Positions 43,928 through 53,382 of a stretch of DNA of 64,000 nucleotides are shown piece after piece. The stretch spans positions 1 to 64,000 of the forward strand of contig NZ_NGJT01000009.1 in assembly GCF_003950315.1 (NCBI RefSeq), written 5' to 3'. Below the pieces are notes generated by a model. It saw only the letters and a list, made by a program, of their open reading frames with translations, was not told the DNA's origin and made no database searches. Position 1 is the first letter of the stretch. Each line of letters begins with the position of its first letter. The position numbers were made by a program, and so were the translations under genes. This stretch comes from Vagococcus bubulae. Lineage in GTDB: Bacteria; Bacillota; Bacilli; Lactobacillales; Vagococcaceae.

Positions 43928-45772
43928 TTAAATACTTACCCCTGTTGAAAATTGACTGTTGTATAATTCAGCATAAAATCCTGCTTTTTCAAGTAATTGA
44001 TTATGATTTCCTGTTTCAACAATATCTCCTTGATTCATTACAATAATATTGTCTGCATCACGAATGGTTGACAGTCTATGAGCCACAACAAAACTTGTGC
44101 GTCCTTCTAATAATTTATCCATTGCTTCTTGAATCAATATTTCAGTTCGAGTATCCACACTTGAAGTGGCTTCATCTAAAATCAAAACATCTGGATTAAC
44201 TAAAAAGGCACGAGCAATGGTAATTAATTGTCTTTGACCTTGAGAAATATTTGAAGCATCTTCATTTAAAACAGTATTATATCCTTCAGGTAATCTTCGA
44301 ACAAATTCATCAACTCTAGCTGCTTTTGCTGCACGAATGACATCTTCTTCACTGGCTTCCATATTTCCATAACGAATGTTATCAAAAATCGAACCAGTGA
44401 ACAGCCAAGTATCTTGTAAAACCATTGAGAAATGAGAACGTAGTTTTTCACGTTGAATATTTCTTGTGTCTTTGCCTTCATAAAGAATAGAACCACCTGA
44501 GACATCATAGAAGCGCTCTAACAAGTTAATAATAGTTGTTTTTCCAGCTCCTGTTGGGCCAACAATTGCCACTTTTTGTCCTTCAAAAACATCCAGATTA
44601 AAGTCTTTCATTAATAACTCACTATCATCGTATCCAAATGCCATATGTTGAAACGATACAACAGCATCTGTTGGAACAATATTGGCTTCATCGACTACCT
44701 TATCACTCATCTCTGCCTCATCCAATACTTCAAAAATACGTTCCGCTGAAGCAATCGTTGATTGAATCGTGTTTAGTAAGTTAGCCATTTGACTAAGTGG
44801 TTGTGCAAATTGGTTCGTGTATTGCATAAATGCTTGCACATCCCCTAAAGGCATGTTTCCATTTGCAACTTGTATCCCACCTAATACGGCGATAAACACA
44901 TAACTAATATTTTTAACAAAGTTCATTAAAGGCATGATAATGGCTGAAATAAATTGTGATTTCCAACCAGATTCATAAAGTTTTTCATTTTGAACTTCAA
45001 ATACCTCAATATTATCTTTTTCGTGATTAAAACTTCTTACCACAGTATGTCCACTATAGCTTTCTTCTATTTGATTGTTTAATAATCCCAAACTAGCTTG
45101 TTGTTTACCAAAATAACGTTGAGATTTTGGCGCAATAATCATGGTAATGATTAAACTAAGTGGAACAGTTAATGCTGCTACAATCGTTAATTTCCAACTA
45201 ATTGTTAACATCATCCACAATACCCCAAAAAACATCAAAATACTGGTGACAAATTGTGTCAGTGTTTGTTGAAGCGTTGTTGCAATGTTATCCATATCGT
45301 TAATGGCACGTGACATGATATCTCCATTTGAATGAGTATCATAATAAGAAACAGGAACTCGTCCCATTTTTTCTTTAAATTCTTTTCTTAATTGATACAC
45401 TGTTCGTTGAGAAATACGTGTCATAATAAACTGTTGCAGAAAACTAAAAATAGCAGAAGCAACATACATCGCTAGAACAATCATTAAAATACTAGCGATT
45501 TTATCAAAATCAATATCGATTTTCCCTACTTTTCCACCACTCATCATCGTTTGTTTGGCTTTCATTAATCCAGCAAAAATTTCAGTTGTTGCTTCCCCTA
45601 ATATTTTAGGTGTACGGATTTGAAATATTGTTGAGGCGGTAGCCAACACAAACACTAATGCTATTAAATACCAACGTTTTAACATATATGACATCAAACG
45701 CTTGGTTGTTTTCCAAAAATTCTTTGGTTTGGCTTTTTTGCCTTTTACTCCACCAGGTCCATGTTGTCTCAT
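43928..45772 (-). CDS. Heterodimeric ABC exporter, subunit with consensus catalytic site
   Basis: This 614-residue half-transporter has six membrane helices (about 30-330) and a nucleotide-binding domain (about 370-610). Walker A is GPTGAGKT, Walker B LILDEATSSVD with the catalytic Glu, the H-loop VVAHRLS, and the signature is altered to ISQGQ. The N-terminus has a basic tail starting MRQHGPGGVKGKKAKPKN. It overlaps the stop of the upstream partner by 4 bp. It forms an asymmetric multidrug-type exporter with the 572-residue protein (LmrCD/EfrAB-like), probably controlled by the adjacent TetR. Confidence 0.93.
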   Translation of the reverse strand: MRQHGPGGVKGKKAKPKNFWKTTKRLMSYMLKRWYLIALVFVLATASTIFQIRTPKILGEATTEIFAGLMKAKQTMMSGGKVGKIDIDFDKIASILMIVLAMYVASAIFSFLQQFIMTRISQRTVYQLRKEFKEKMGRVPVSYYDTHSNGDIMSRAINDMDNIATTLQQTLTQFVTSILMFFGVLWMMLTISWKLTIVAALTVPLSLIITMIIAPKSQRYFGKQQASLGLLNNQIEESYSGHTVVRSFNHEKDNIEVFEVQNEKLYESGWKSQFISAIIMPLMNFVKNISYVFIAVLGGIQVANGNMPLGDVQAFMQYTNQFAQPLSQMANLLNTIQSTIASAERIFEVLDEAEMSDKVVDEANIVPTDAVVSFQHMAFGYDDSELLMKDFNLDVFEGQKVAIVGPTGAGKTTIINLLERFYDVSGGSILYEGKDTRNIQREKLRSHFSMVLQDTWLFTGSIFDNIRYGNMEASEEDVIRAAKAARVDEFVRRLPEGYNTVLNEDASNISQGQRQLITIARAFLVNPDVLILDEATSSVDTRTEILIQEAMDKLLEGRTSFVVAHRLSTIRDADNIIVMNQGDIVETGNHNQLLEKAGFYAELYNSQFSTGVSI

Positions 45773-47487
45773 GCTATTTCCTCCTTACTCAATTGTGATG
45801 AAATGATTTCTTGATAAGTATTGTTTGTCGCTTTTAAGTGTTGATGATCCCCACGGCCTACCATTACACCATCATCTAATACAAGAATGGTATCTGCATC
45901 CACTACTGTACTAATTCTCTGTGCGACAATCACGACTATTGATTCAGTAATGGATTCTTGTAATGCTTTTCTTAAAGCCGCATCTGTTTTGAAATCCAAT
46001 GCTGAAAATGAATCATCAAAGACATAGACCGATGCTTTTTTAATCAATGCTCTAGCTATACATAACCGTTGTCTTTGACCTCCAGAAAAGTTTGTTCCAC
46101 CTTGTTCTACTTTACTATCTAAGCCATCAGGTAATTCAGACACAAACTCTTTAGCTTGAGCAATTTCCAACGCTTCCCAAATTTCTTCATCAGTGGCGTT
46201 TTCTTTCCCATATTGCATATTTGTACGAATTGTTCCTGTAAATAGCACTGCTTTTTGTGGAACAAAGCTAACTTTTTCACGTAATTCATGCTGTAGCACA
46301 TCTTTGATGTTGCATTCATCAACCACTATTTCTCCTTCTGTTGTATCAAAGAAACGAGGAATTAAATTAACGAGGGTGGATTTTCCAGAACCAGTCCCAC
46401 CAATAATCGCAACTGTGTCACCTTTTTTAGCTGTAAAATCAATACCTGATAAAGCAGGTTTTTCAGCACCACTATAACTATAGCTAACTTGTTTAAAAGC
46501 TAGTGAGCTATCTTGACTAAATTCTTTTGGTGCATCTGGATTTTTAATATCATCCTTCATATCTAATACTTCATTAATACGAACTGCTGAAGCTTGCGCA
46601 CGAGGGACAAAAACAAAAATCATCGCCATCATGACAAAACTCATTAATATTTGCATGGCATACGTCATAAATGCCATCATATTCCCCACTTCAAGTGTCC
46701 CATCAGCAATATTGTGGCCACCAAACCAAATAATTGAAACGTTTGTGACACTAATTATGAATGTAATCACAGGTAGTAGAAATGACATTAGCGTATTTAC
46801 TTTAATAGCAGTGTTGGTATAATCCTTATTTGCCCCATCAAAACGATTTTCTTCAAAGCTCGTTTGATTAAACGCACGGATAACACGAACACCAGTTAAT
46901 CCTTCACGAAATACTAAATTAAGTCTATCGGTTTTTTCTTGTAAACTTTTAAATAATGGAATAGCAAAATACATTGTCACCCCAACAACCACAATAATTA
47001 GTGGGATAACGTATAAGAAAATTTTTGTTAACTCTCTATCTCGATAAAATGCTAAAACACTTGCTCCAATTAATGTGATTGGCGCATTAATCATAATTCT
47101 TAAAAACATTTGACTAACCATTTGAATTTGATTTACATCGTTGGTTGTTCTTGTAATGAGAGACGCTGTTCCAATCTTATCGAATTCACGTTGCGAAGAA
47201 TACTCTACTTTTTCATAGATTTCAGAACGTAATTTTTTCCCTAATTTTTGTGCTTGTCTTGTCGCAATAAACGTATTGGCAATGGATGCTAATATCCCGA
47301 TAAATGAAATACCAATCATCACAAAACCAACTTGCCAAATATACGAAATGTCTCCTTTTGTTACACCATTATCAATAATATTTGATGTTAATGTTGGTAA
47401 ATATAAATCGCTCGTAATTTGAATAACCATAAATAAAATGGCACCTAATACGGCTGGTAGAGACATTCGCTTAATAATTCTTAACAT
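45769..47487 (-). CDS. Heterodimeric ABC exporter, subunit with degenerate catalytic site
   Basis: This 572-residue half-transporter has six membrane helices and an ABC domain with Walker A GGTGSGKS and canonical signature FSGGQRQR. Its Walker B is VYVFDDSFSALD, with Asp in place of the catalytic Glu, and its H-loop is VAQRIS with Gln in place of His. This is the known degenerate site of heterodimeric exporters and is complementary to the noncanonical signature of the 614-residue partner. It starts 12 bp after tetR and is translationally coupled to the next gene. Confidence 0.93.
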   Translation of the reverse strand: MLRIIKRMSLPAVLGAILFMVIQITSDLYLPTLTSNIIDNGVTKGDISYIWQVGFVMIGISFIGILASIANTFIATRQAQKLGKKLRSEIYEKVEYSSQREFDKIGTASLITRTTNDVNQIQMVSQMFLRIMINAPITLIGASVLAFYRDRELTKIFLYVIPLIIVVVGVTMYFAIPLFKSLQEKTDRLNLVFREGLTGVRVIRAFNQTSFEENRFDGANKDYTNTAIKVNTLMSFLLPVITFIISVTNVSIIWFGGHNIADGTLEVGNMMAFMTYAMQILMSFVMMAMIFVFVPRAQASAVRINEVLDMKDDIKNPDAPKEFSQDSSLAFKQVSYSYSGAEKPALSGIDFTAKKGDTVAIIGGTGSGKSTLVNLIPRFFDTTEGEIVVDECNIKDVLQHELREKVSFVPQKAVLFTGTIRTNMQYGKENATDEEIWEALEIAQAKEFVSELPDGLDSKVEQGGTNFSGGQRQRLCIARALIKKASVYVFDDSFSALDFKTDAALRKALQESITESIVVIVAQRISTVVDADTILVLDDGVMVGRGDHQHLKATNNTYQEIISSQLSKEEIA

Positions 47488-47499
47488 GTATCTATCCTC

Positions 47500-48168
47500 C
47501 TAGTTATCTTTCATTACCCCGTAGGCAATCCAATTCAATTTCATATTAAATTCTGTTTTAACTCTTTCAATATCGACTTCTTTACCCATCTGTTCTGAGC
47601 GATAAGCCTCATTGATAGAAGCATGCATTGTATTAAACAATAAACGAAGTAACACTTTTAATTCTTTAACATTTGAAATAGTCAAAGAAGAGTAATCAAT
47701 CGTATTAATTAATTGTTCATACTGATGATAGCGTTGTTTTTTTCGACCCTTTAAATGCTGTGCTGCTCTTCTTTCAGCGTCTAATCCATCAAATATTTCA
47801 CTAGAGCGCTTGTAATCCATATACATAAAAATATTTTTTAATAGTTTAGCATGTTGACTTTTTAATACTAAATGAATAAAGTAATCAAAAAATTCCTGCA
47901 TGGTTAAAAATAAATTTCCTTTATTTTCTTGAAACAATTCCATAAATGTTGTTTCAGGTTCTTTCACCAACATATCACAAATGTAGTAGAATACATCATC
48001 TTTATCTTCAAAGTATTGATAAAAACTCCCTCTAGGAATATCCGCATATTTCACGATATTAGCAATAGACGATTGATGGATGGGAACAGAAGAAAATTCT
48101 TTTTCGCAAGCTTCAATAATTTTTTGTTGTTTCTCCTCTTCCAAGCGAAAAAAAGTGGGTCTTGGCAT
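47500..48168 (-). CDS. TetR-family regulator of the ABC exporter operon
   Basis: This 222-residue regulator has an N-terminal TetR helix-turn-helix (about 25-60; IVKYADIPRGSFYQYFEDKDDV) and a ligand-binding C-terminal domain. It is the first gene of the tetR-ABC-ABC operon and its promoter contains two palindromes, so it most likely represses itself and the exporter until a substrate binds. A GGAGGTAACAAC site precedes the start. The effector is unknown. Confidence 0.92.
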   Translation of the reverse strand: MPRPTFFRLEEEKQQKIIEACEKEFSSVPIHQSSIANIVKYADIPRGSFYQYFEDKDDVFYYICDMLVKEPETTFMELFQENKGNLFLTMQEFFDYFIHLVLKSQHAKLLKNIFMYMDYKRSSEIFDGLDAERRAAQHLKGRKKQRYHQYEQLINTIDYSSLTISNVKELKVLLRLLFNTMHASINEAYRSEQMGKEVDIERVKTEFNMKLNWIAYGVMKDN

Positions 48169-48191
48169 AGTTGTTACCTCCTTACTTATTT

Positions 48192-48233
48192 ATGACATGT
48201 TGTCATTATATATGACACGGTGTCATAAATCAA
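48192..48233 (-). promoter_or_regulatory. Promoter with two tandem TetR-type operators
   Basis: Minus-strand promoter: -35 TTGATT (48228-48233), a 17-bp spacer, -10 TATAAT (48205-48210). Palindromes ATGACATGTTGTCAT (48192-48206) and ATGACACGGTGTCAT (48212-48226) lie 20 bp apart centre to centre and cover the promoter. They sit 24 bp upstream of the tetR start. Confidence 0.9.
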
Positions 48234-48319
48234 TTAGAAACCCTTAATAAATTCAAATTAGTTTATTTATCTTAACAGGTCATTTATACTTTAATTATTG
48301 ATTAGTAAAGGAGTTTCAC

Positions 48320-49309
48320 ATGACAAACGAATTATATGATATTACCATTATTGGTGGAGGGCCAGCAGGTATCTTTGCCTCTTTTTATGCAGGAATGCGT
48401 CAAGCCAAAACAAAAATTATTGAATCATTGCCTCAACTTGGTGGACAACTTAGTTTACTCTATCCTGAAAAACTGATTTACGATGTTGCGGGATTTCCAA
48501 ATATAAAAGCTCAACAATTAGTCGATCAATTAGTTGAGCAAATCAAACCATTTCATCACACGATTTGTTTAGATGAAGAAGTTTTAGATATAGAAAAAGA
48601 AGGTGACATCTTTAAACTCACAACAAAAAAAGAAACTCACTACTCGAAAACCATTATTATTGCTGCCGGTAATGGAGCATTTCAACCAAAACGTTTAACG
48701 ACTGAAGGTCATGAATTCTTTGAGAGAAATGGACTACACTACTTTGTCACTGACATGGAACAATTTAGAGACAAAGACATCATGATTTGTGGCGGAGGAG
48801 ATTCGGCAGTAGATTGGGCATTAATGCTTGAAAAAATCGCTAAGTCAGTTATTTTAGTTCATCGCCGTCCAACCTTTCGTGCACACGAACATAGCATGGA
48901 ACTTTTAAAACAATCGAGCGTTTCCATTGAAACACCTTTCGTCATTCAAGAACTACATGAAACTGACGGGAAATTAAGTGATGTGACCTTATTTAATCCA
49001 AAAGAAGATCTTTCAAAAACATTTCATGTTTCTGATTTATTAGTTAATTATGGATTTTCTTCTTCTCTTGGCCCTATTAAGCACTGGCCTATTGAACTAA
49101 AGCGACAATCTATTGTGACAGATTCCGCGACTCGTACATCCGTTGAGGGAATTTTTGCCATTGGAGACATCTCAACCTATGATGGAAAAGTTGAATTAAT
49201 TGCAACAGGATTTGGTGAAGCACCCATCGCTGTCAATCATGCAGTAAACCACATAAATCCTAAAGAACGTGTACAACCTATGCATAGTACAAGTTTATTT
49301 GACCAATAA
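48320..49309 (+). CDS. fnr: Ferredoxin/flavodoxin-NADP+ reductase (thioredoxin-reductase-like)
   Basis: This 329-residue FNR type 2 (YumC-like) flavoprotein has the FAD-binding IIGGGPAGIFASFY, the NAD(P)H-binding ICGGGDSAVDWALML and the C-terminal FAIGDISTYDGKVELIATGFGEAPIAVNH block. It lacks the CxxC redox-active pair of thioredoxin reductase, as FNR2 proteins do. It transfers electrons between NADPH and ferredoxin or flavodoxin. The start has an AAAGGAG site. It is divergent from the exporter operon. Confidence 0.93.
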   Translation: MTNELYDITIIGGGPAGIFASFYAGMRQAKTKIIESLPQLGGQLSLLYPEKLIYDVAGFPNIKAQQLVDQLVEQIKPFHHTICLDEEVLDIEKEGDIFKLTTKKETHYSKTIIIAAGNGAFQPKRLTTEGHEFFERNGLHYFVTDMEQFRDKDIMICGGGDSAVDWALMLEKIAKSVILVHRRPTFRAHEHSMELLKQSSVSIETPFVIQELHETDGKLSDVTLFNPKEDLSKTFHVSDLLVNYGFSSSLGPIKHWPIELKRQSIVTDSATRTSVEGIFAIGDISTYDGKVELIATGFGEAPIAVNHAVNHINPKERVQPMHSTSLFDQ

Positions 49310-49376
49310 CCATGACTTGTTATAGTTGTTTTACTAGGTTATACTATATAACAATATAAATTAAGAAGGTGTAAAG

Positions 49377-49883
49377 ATGACAATAAAAAAAGAGACATTA
49401 AAGAAAATGTCTAGACAATTATTATTAGATCGTGGTGTCACTATTAAAGACATTGCTGAATTGGTTTATTTTCTACAAGAAAAATACGTGCAAGATTTAA
49501 CCCTTGATATGTGTTTAGAAAATGTTGAAGCAGTTTTAAATAAGCGTGAAGTTCAAAATGCTATTTTGACTGGTATTCAGTTGGATATTGCAGCTGAAAA
49601 TCACCAAGTATTAGAACCATTACAAGAAATTCTTGAAACAGATGAGGGCTTATATGGTATAGATGAAATATTAGCTTTATCAATTGTTAATATTTATGGT
49701 TCAATTGGTTTCACTAACTATGGTTATATAGATAAAGTTAAACCAGGTATTTTAGAAAAATTAAATTCACATGAAGGCAATCAAGTTCATACCTTTTTAG
49801 ATGACATCGTTGGGGCTATTGCTGCTGCCGCTGCTAGCCGCCTCGCTCATTCTGAACCTGATCGACTAAACGAAAACCAGTGA
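49377..49883 (+). CDS. pgpA: PgpA-like phosphatidylglycerophosphatase family protein
   Basis: This 168-residue protein is like B. subtilis YutG. It has the PgpA fold with the acidic pair in LDDIVGAIAAAAASR near the C-terminus and the long helical N-terminus. E. coli PgpA dephosphorylates PG-phosphate to phosphatidylglycerol. Here the protein has no obvious membrane helices, so it may be peripheral. A GAAGGTG site precedes the ATG. It converges on the membrane-protein gene, with the terminator between them overlapping its stop. Confidence 0.82.
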   Translation: MTIKKETLKKMSRQLLLDRGVTIKDIAELVYFLQEKYVQDLTLDMCLENVEAVLNKREVQNAILTGIQLDIAAENHQVLEPLQEILETDEGLYGIDEILALSIVNIYGSIGFTNYGYIDKVKPGILEKLNSHEGNQVHTFLDDIVGAIAAAAASRLAHSEPDRLNENQ

Positions 49884-49908
49884 TGCGTTATGCACCACTG
49901 GTTTTTTT
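49873..49908. terminator. Shared bidirectional terminator overlapping the pgpA stop
   Basis: AAAACCAGTG pairs with CACTGGTTTT over 10 bp and a loop of about 13 bases. A run of T residues follows on the plus strand and A residues on the minus strand. Confidence 0.88.
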
Positions 49909-50526
49909 TAGTTCTCTTTTTCCTTTAATAAGTAATATCACTAAAAATAAAATAAATAAAACAAAAAATAAAGCAAAACAATGGAAAAAATACTCTTGAG
50001 GCAAGACTAAAATGATAGGATCTGTTTCTGGATAAAAAATCCAAGCATCGTTATTGAAAAAAACTTCATGAAATAAGACAAAGAATTGGTCGAACGCCAC
50101 AATCATAAAAAAAGCTAACGCCCCTAAACCTATTAGGATTCCTTGTATCATCGTATTAAGCGTCCATACCATCTTATGCTTAACTAAACGATATAAATAC
50201 CACACACTTGGAACTAATGTTACCAATAGAATCGCATAGTTCAACTGAAATAATCGTTTCACTTCAACAAAATGAAATGCCCCTTCAGATGAAGTGGGAA
50301 AATCTTTCATTGACAGTATTTTTACCCAAAAGAAATTTAAATATCGCATCAAATCATCATAGTTAGATAAAATGGTTTGTTTACTATACTCTGTGTACTC
50401 TGTAATACCTAAATAATGAATATCAAACACATATAACCATCTAGCATTAATTGTCAACGTAATCGCTAAACTTAATAAAAATAGAATTAAGACAACTCTA
50501 TTTACTATCTCCTTTGATTTTACCAC
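49888..50526 (-). CDS. TIGR01906 family integral membrane protein
   Basis: This 212-residue membrane protein has about four hydrophobic helices, with a large extracellular loop after the first (around residues 30-90; FDIHYLGITEYTEYSKQ). This is the TIGR01906 family of Lactobacillales membrane proteins of unknown function, usually found after a NagD-like phosphatase. It starts 3 bp after the stop of that gene, so they share an operon. No catalytic motif is apparent. Confidence 0.85.
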   Translation of the reverse strand: MVKSKEIVNRVVLILFLLSLAITLTINARWLYVFDIHYLGITEYTEYSKQTILSNYDDLMRYLNFFWVKILSMKDFPTSSEGAFHFVEVKRLFQLNYAILLVTLVPSVWYLYRLVKHKMVWTLNTMIQGILIGLGALAFFMIVAFDQFFVLFHEVFFNNDAWIFYPETDPIILVLPQEYFFHCFALFFVLFILFLVILLIKGKRELKKTSGA

Positions 50527-50529
50527 TAG

Positions 50530-51294
50530 CTATACCTGCCATTCATCTAAAGAATCAATGACCTTTGTAGGAGCAATAGGAAGTGTTGCCACATCTTCTT
50601 TTTTTGTAAATCCTGTTAAGACTAATAATGTATCTATATCATTATCAATTCCTGCTCGGATATCTGTTTCGTAATTATCGCCCACCATCATGACTTCATT
50701 CGCAGCTAAATTTAACCGGTTTAAAGCTTTTTCCATCATAATTGCTTCTGGTTTTCCAATGTAAGTTGCACTTTTTTGTGTCGCTGTCTCAATCGCTGCA
50801 ATCAAACTTCCAGCTCCTGGCATCAGACCACGATGGGTTGGAATATTTTTGTCAGGGTTTGTCCCAATAAAATGTGCCCCTTTTTGAATAGCAAGTGTCG
50901 CAACTGCTAATTTTTCATAGGTTAATTCTGTATCAAGAGCCACAACCACATAATCAGGATGTTCTTCATCTAACACAAATCCTGAAGAAAAGATGGCCTC
51001 TTTTAATCCTTCTTCACCAATCACATACACTCTTTTACCTAATTCCTTGTCATTCATATAATCAACTGTTGCTAAACTCGCTGTGTATATCGTATCAGCA
51101 GAGACATCAATGTCAAAAGAGTCTTGCAATCTTTTTTTTACCACACTAGGCGTTTTAGTTGTATTGTTGGTTACAAATAAAAAAGGAATATTTTTTTCTT
51201 TTAGTCGATCAACAAATCGCTTACCAGCTTCAATTGGCTTATCTCCTAAATAAATCGTTCCATCTAAATCTATTAAATAGCCTTTATAAGTCAT
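50530..51294 (-). CDS. HAD-family (NagD-like, TIGR01457) sugar phosphatase
   Basis: This 254-residue HAD phosphatase has the nucleophile Asp in [10 protein letters not shown], the motif II Thr in FVTNNTTKT, Lys in [12 protein letters not shown] and the motif IV Asp in [13 protein letters not shown]. It has the C2 cap of the NagD group. It probably dephosphorylates a small sugar or nucleotide phosphate; its true substrate is not known. It is part of the four-gene unit yunD-yutD-HAD-TIGR01906, a recurrent gene order in this class. Confidence 0.92.
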   Translation of the reverse strand: MTYKGYLIDLDGTIYLGDKPIEAGKRFVDRLKEKNIPFLFVTNNTTKTPSVVKKRLQDSFDIDVSADTIYTASLATVDYMNDKELGKRVYVIGEEGLKEAIFSSGFVLDEEHPDYVVVALDTELTYEKLAVATLAIQKGAHFIGTNPDKNIPTHRGLMPGAGSLIAAIETATQKSATYIGKPEAIMMEKALNRLNLAANEVMMVGDNYETDIRAGIDNDIDTLLVLTGFTKKEDVATLPIAPTKVIDSLDEWQV

Positions 51295-51304
51295 TTTTTC
51301 TCTC

Positions 51305-51913
51305 CTAATCTTCTTTTTTCTTTATTTTAAAGTGCCGTTCTTTAGTACCTTCTTTACTTTTAGGTGGTTTATTATTTTTTTTATTATTATTAGTCGATTG
51401 ATTATTTCTTGATTGATTGTTTCCTTTAGGTTTTGGTTTTTTATTATTTTTAGCATCGTATTTTTTCTCGTTAATGTGTGCTTGATTTTTGTTTTTAGAT
51501 GGTTTAAAACTAGATGATCGACCTTTTCGTTTAAAATCACCAATTTGTTCAATGACAAAATAAGCACACCCAAAATTACAAAATTCATATAAATAATCAT
51601 TCAATGTATTAATTTTAGCATCTAGCGGCGCACTCTTAAAATCATCTTTAAAAAACCCACGTAATCTAAGTTGGTCATAACCCCAATCTCCAACAATATA
51701 GTCATATTTTGACAAAACATCATTATATCGTTTAATTAGTGTTTCATAATCAAAGCCATCTCGATATTCTTTCACCAATCGATACGTTCCATTAGCTAAC
51801 GGAAAAGAGTCTGGATTGTAATTTTCTAACATCTCCAAAAGAACTTCATCTACTTCTTCTGGCTGAACGTCGATTTCTTCTATTTCTTCTATTTTTTTAT
51901 TTTTTTTCGACAT
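51305..51913 (-). CDS. yutD: YutD-like protein (DUF1027) with long low-complexity tail
   Basis: This 202-residue protein has a folded DUF1027 domain (about 20-130; [14 protein letters not shown] and [19 protein letters not shown]). A basic low-complexity tail follows (about 135-202), very rich in Lys and Asn ([20 protein letters not shown]). B. subtilis YutD lacks so long a tail, so it may be an RNA- or membrane-binding extension. It sits 20 bp after yunD and 11 bp before the HAD gene. Confidence 0.92.
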   Translation of the reverse strand: MSKKNKKIEEIEEIDVQPEEVDEVLLEMLENYNPDSFPLANGTYRLVKEYRDGFDYETLIKRYNDVLSKYDYIVGDWGYDQLRLRGFFKDDFKSAPLDAKINTLNDYLYEFCNFGCAYFVIEQIGDFKRKGRSSSFKPSKNKNQAHINEKKYDAKNNKKPKPKGNNQSRNNQSTNNNKKNNKPPKSKEGTKERHFKIKKKED

Positions 51914-51932
51914 AATTTTTTACCTCTATCTT

Positions 51933-53300
51933 TTAATCGTCATTTTGTTTATTTAAATACATTGCCACACTATTTCTTAAAAAACTAGGTCCTAATATCT
52001 CTATCTTCCCTGCTATTTCTATAGTCGGGAAAAATGGTACAAAAGCTAAATGATCAACTGTCACAAAGCTATAATATTTATCCATCTCAATTGGTTTTCC
52101 TAGCCAAAAACCCTCATGTGTTTCTTCATTATAATTAAAGCCATCATACCATACTTCACCAAAATATTTCCCTCTAAATTTCATGCCAACAATTGGAAAC
52201 TTACGTAAAAAGTCACGATTTTTCACAACCTCTTTAGCCAGTCTGATTAGGTCTTTTCCCTGCAGTGTTACTTTTATTAAATTCATTGGGTGAGGTAAGC
52301 AATCATGTAAATCTTTTTCAGTAATCTCACCTGGCCCTAAATCAGTTAAGAATAATCCTGAATTAACTATTGCCACATCACAACCACTACTTTCTTTCAT
52401 GGCACTTAATGTTGTTGTAATCAAATAATCTGTTTTGTTTAATTTACTGGTTACGTTAGCCACATGTCTACCCTCTAATAACTTGTCTCCTTGATTTTTA
52501 TAGCTAGTAATTTCATTTATATCAGCAATATCTTGTGATAACAACTTTATATCAATCGTTTTCGCTGTTTTTTTTATGATTTTTTTATTAAGACATTCAA
52601 GTGATACATCTCCTACATATTCACCAAATTTACCTGCAGCACATAATAATACACCGTTTTCGATTAATCCTGTCGGTAATAAGTGATGTGTGTGTGAGCC
52701 TAAAATAATGTCAATTTGTGGGTAAAGATTAGCCATCTTTTTATCATCATTAATACCTAAATGAGATAATAAAATAATCGCATCCGTTTTTTCCGAAAGC
52801 TCATCAATCATTTGTTTGGCTGCTACAAATGGATCAATAACGTGCCACCCGAACGGATCATAACTTAATGCCATTGGTGCGGTTAATCCAAATACACCTA
52901 TTTTCATCTGATGCGTTGTTTCTATCATCGTATATGGTTTTGCCCAAGTTGGATAATCGTTGGTTGATTTATCCTTTAAATTACTTAAGACTACCGGAAA
53001 ATTTGCTTGTTCATATAAATGATTTAGTACAGGTTGGCTATTAGTAATTCCCTCATTATTTCCAATCGTTACAGCATCATAATGAACTTGATTCATCAAG
53101 GTAACATTTGCTGTGCCATCTGTTGCTTCGGTTAGAGGATGCACTCTATCCAGAAAATCTCCCACATCAAATCTAAAAACATTATTGCCTTGATTTTCAT
53201 ATTTTTTTGTCTCTTCATTTAGCCAACGCCTAATTTTAGGCCATTTCTCTATATGTGAATGTATATCATTTGTATGTAGTAAGTGAATGGTTTCTTTCAT
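51933..53300 (-). CDS. 5'-nucleotidase/metallophosphatase (YunD-like)
   Basis: This 455-residue protein has a calcineurin-like metallophosphatase domain (about 1-250) with the metal motifs LLHTNDIHSH, DVGDFLDRV, IGNNEG and LGSHTHH. The second domain of the UshA/5'-nucleotidase family follows. It has no signal peptide, as in B. subtilis YunD, so it is cytoplasmic. It probably hydrolyses 5'-nucleotides or UDP-sugars. It is the first gene of the cluster and is divergent from ogt, with 82 bp between them. Confidence 0.92.
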   Translation of the reverse strand: MKETIHLLHTNDIHSHIEKWPKIRRWLNEETKKYENQGNNVFRFDVGDFLDRVHPLTEATDGTANVTLMNQVHYDAVTIGNNEGITNSQPVLNHLYEQANFPVVLSNLKDKSTNDYPTWAKPYTMIETTHQMKIGVFGLTAPMALSYDPFGWHVIDPFVAAKQMIDELSEKTDAIILLSHLGINDDKKMANLYPQIDIILGSHTHHLLPTGLIENGVLLCAAGKFGEYVGDVSLECLNKKIIKKTAKTIDIKLLSQDIADINEITSYKNQGDKLLEGRHVANVTSKLNKTDYLITTTLSAMKESSGCDVAIVNSGLFLTDLGPGEITEKDLHDCLPHPMNLIKVTLQGKDLIRLAKEVVKNRDFLRKFPIVGMKFRGKYFGEVWYDGFNYNEETHEGFWLGKPIEMDKYYSFVTVDHLAFVPFFPTIEIAGKIEILGPSFLRNSVAMYLNKQNDD

Positions 53301-53382
53301 GATTAACGTCCCTTCTCATATCTTTTATACTATCATATCTCATTAAAATTGGGTATTATGATAAACAAAGGAGTCGATTCCA

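Noticed and set aside
46193-46477. Plus-strand frame opposite the ABC exporter
   Set aside because: It mirrors conserved ABC motifs on the opposite strand and lacks a plausible start context.
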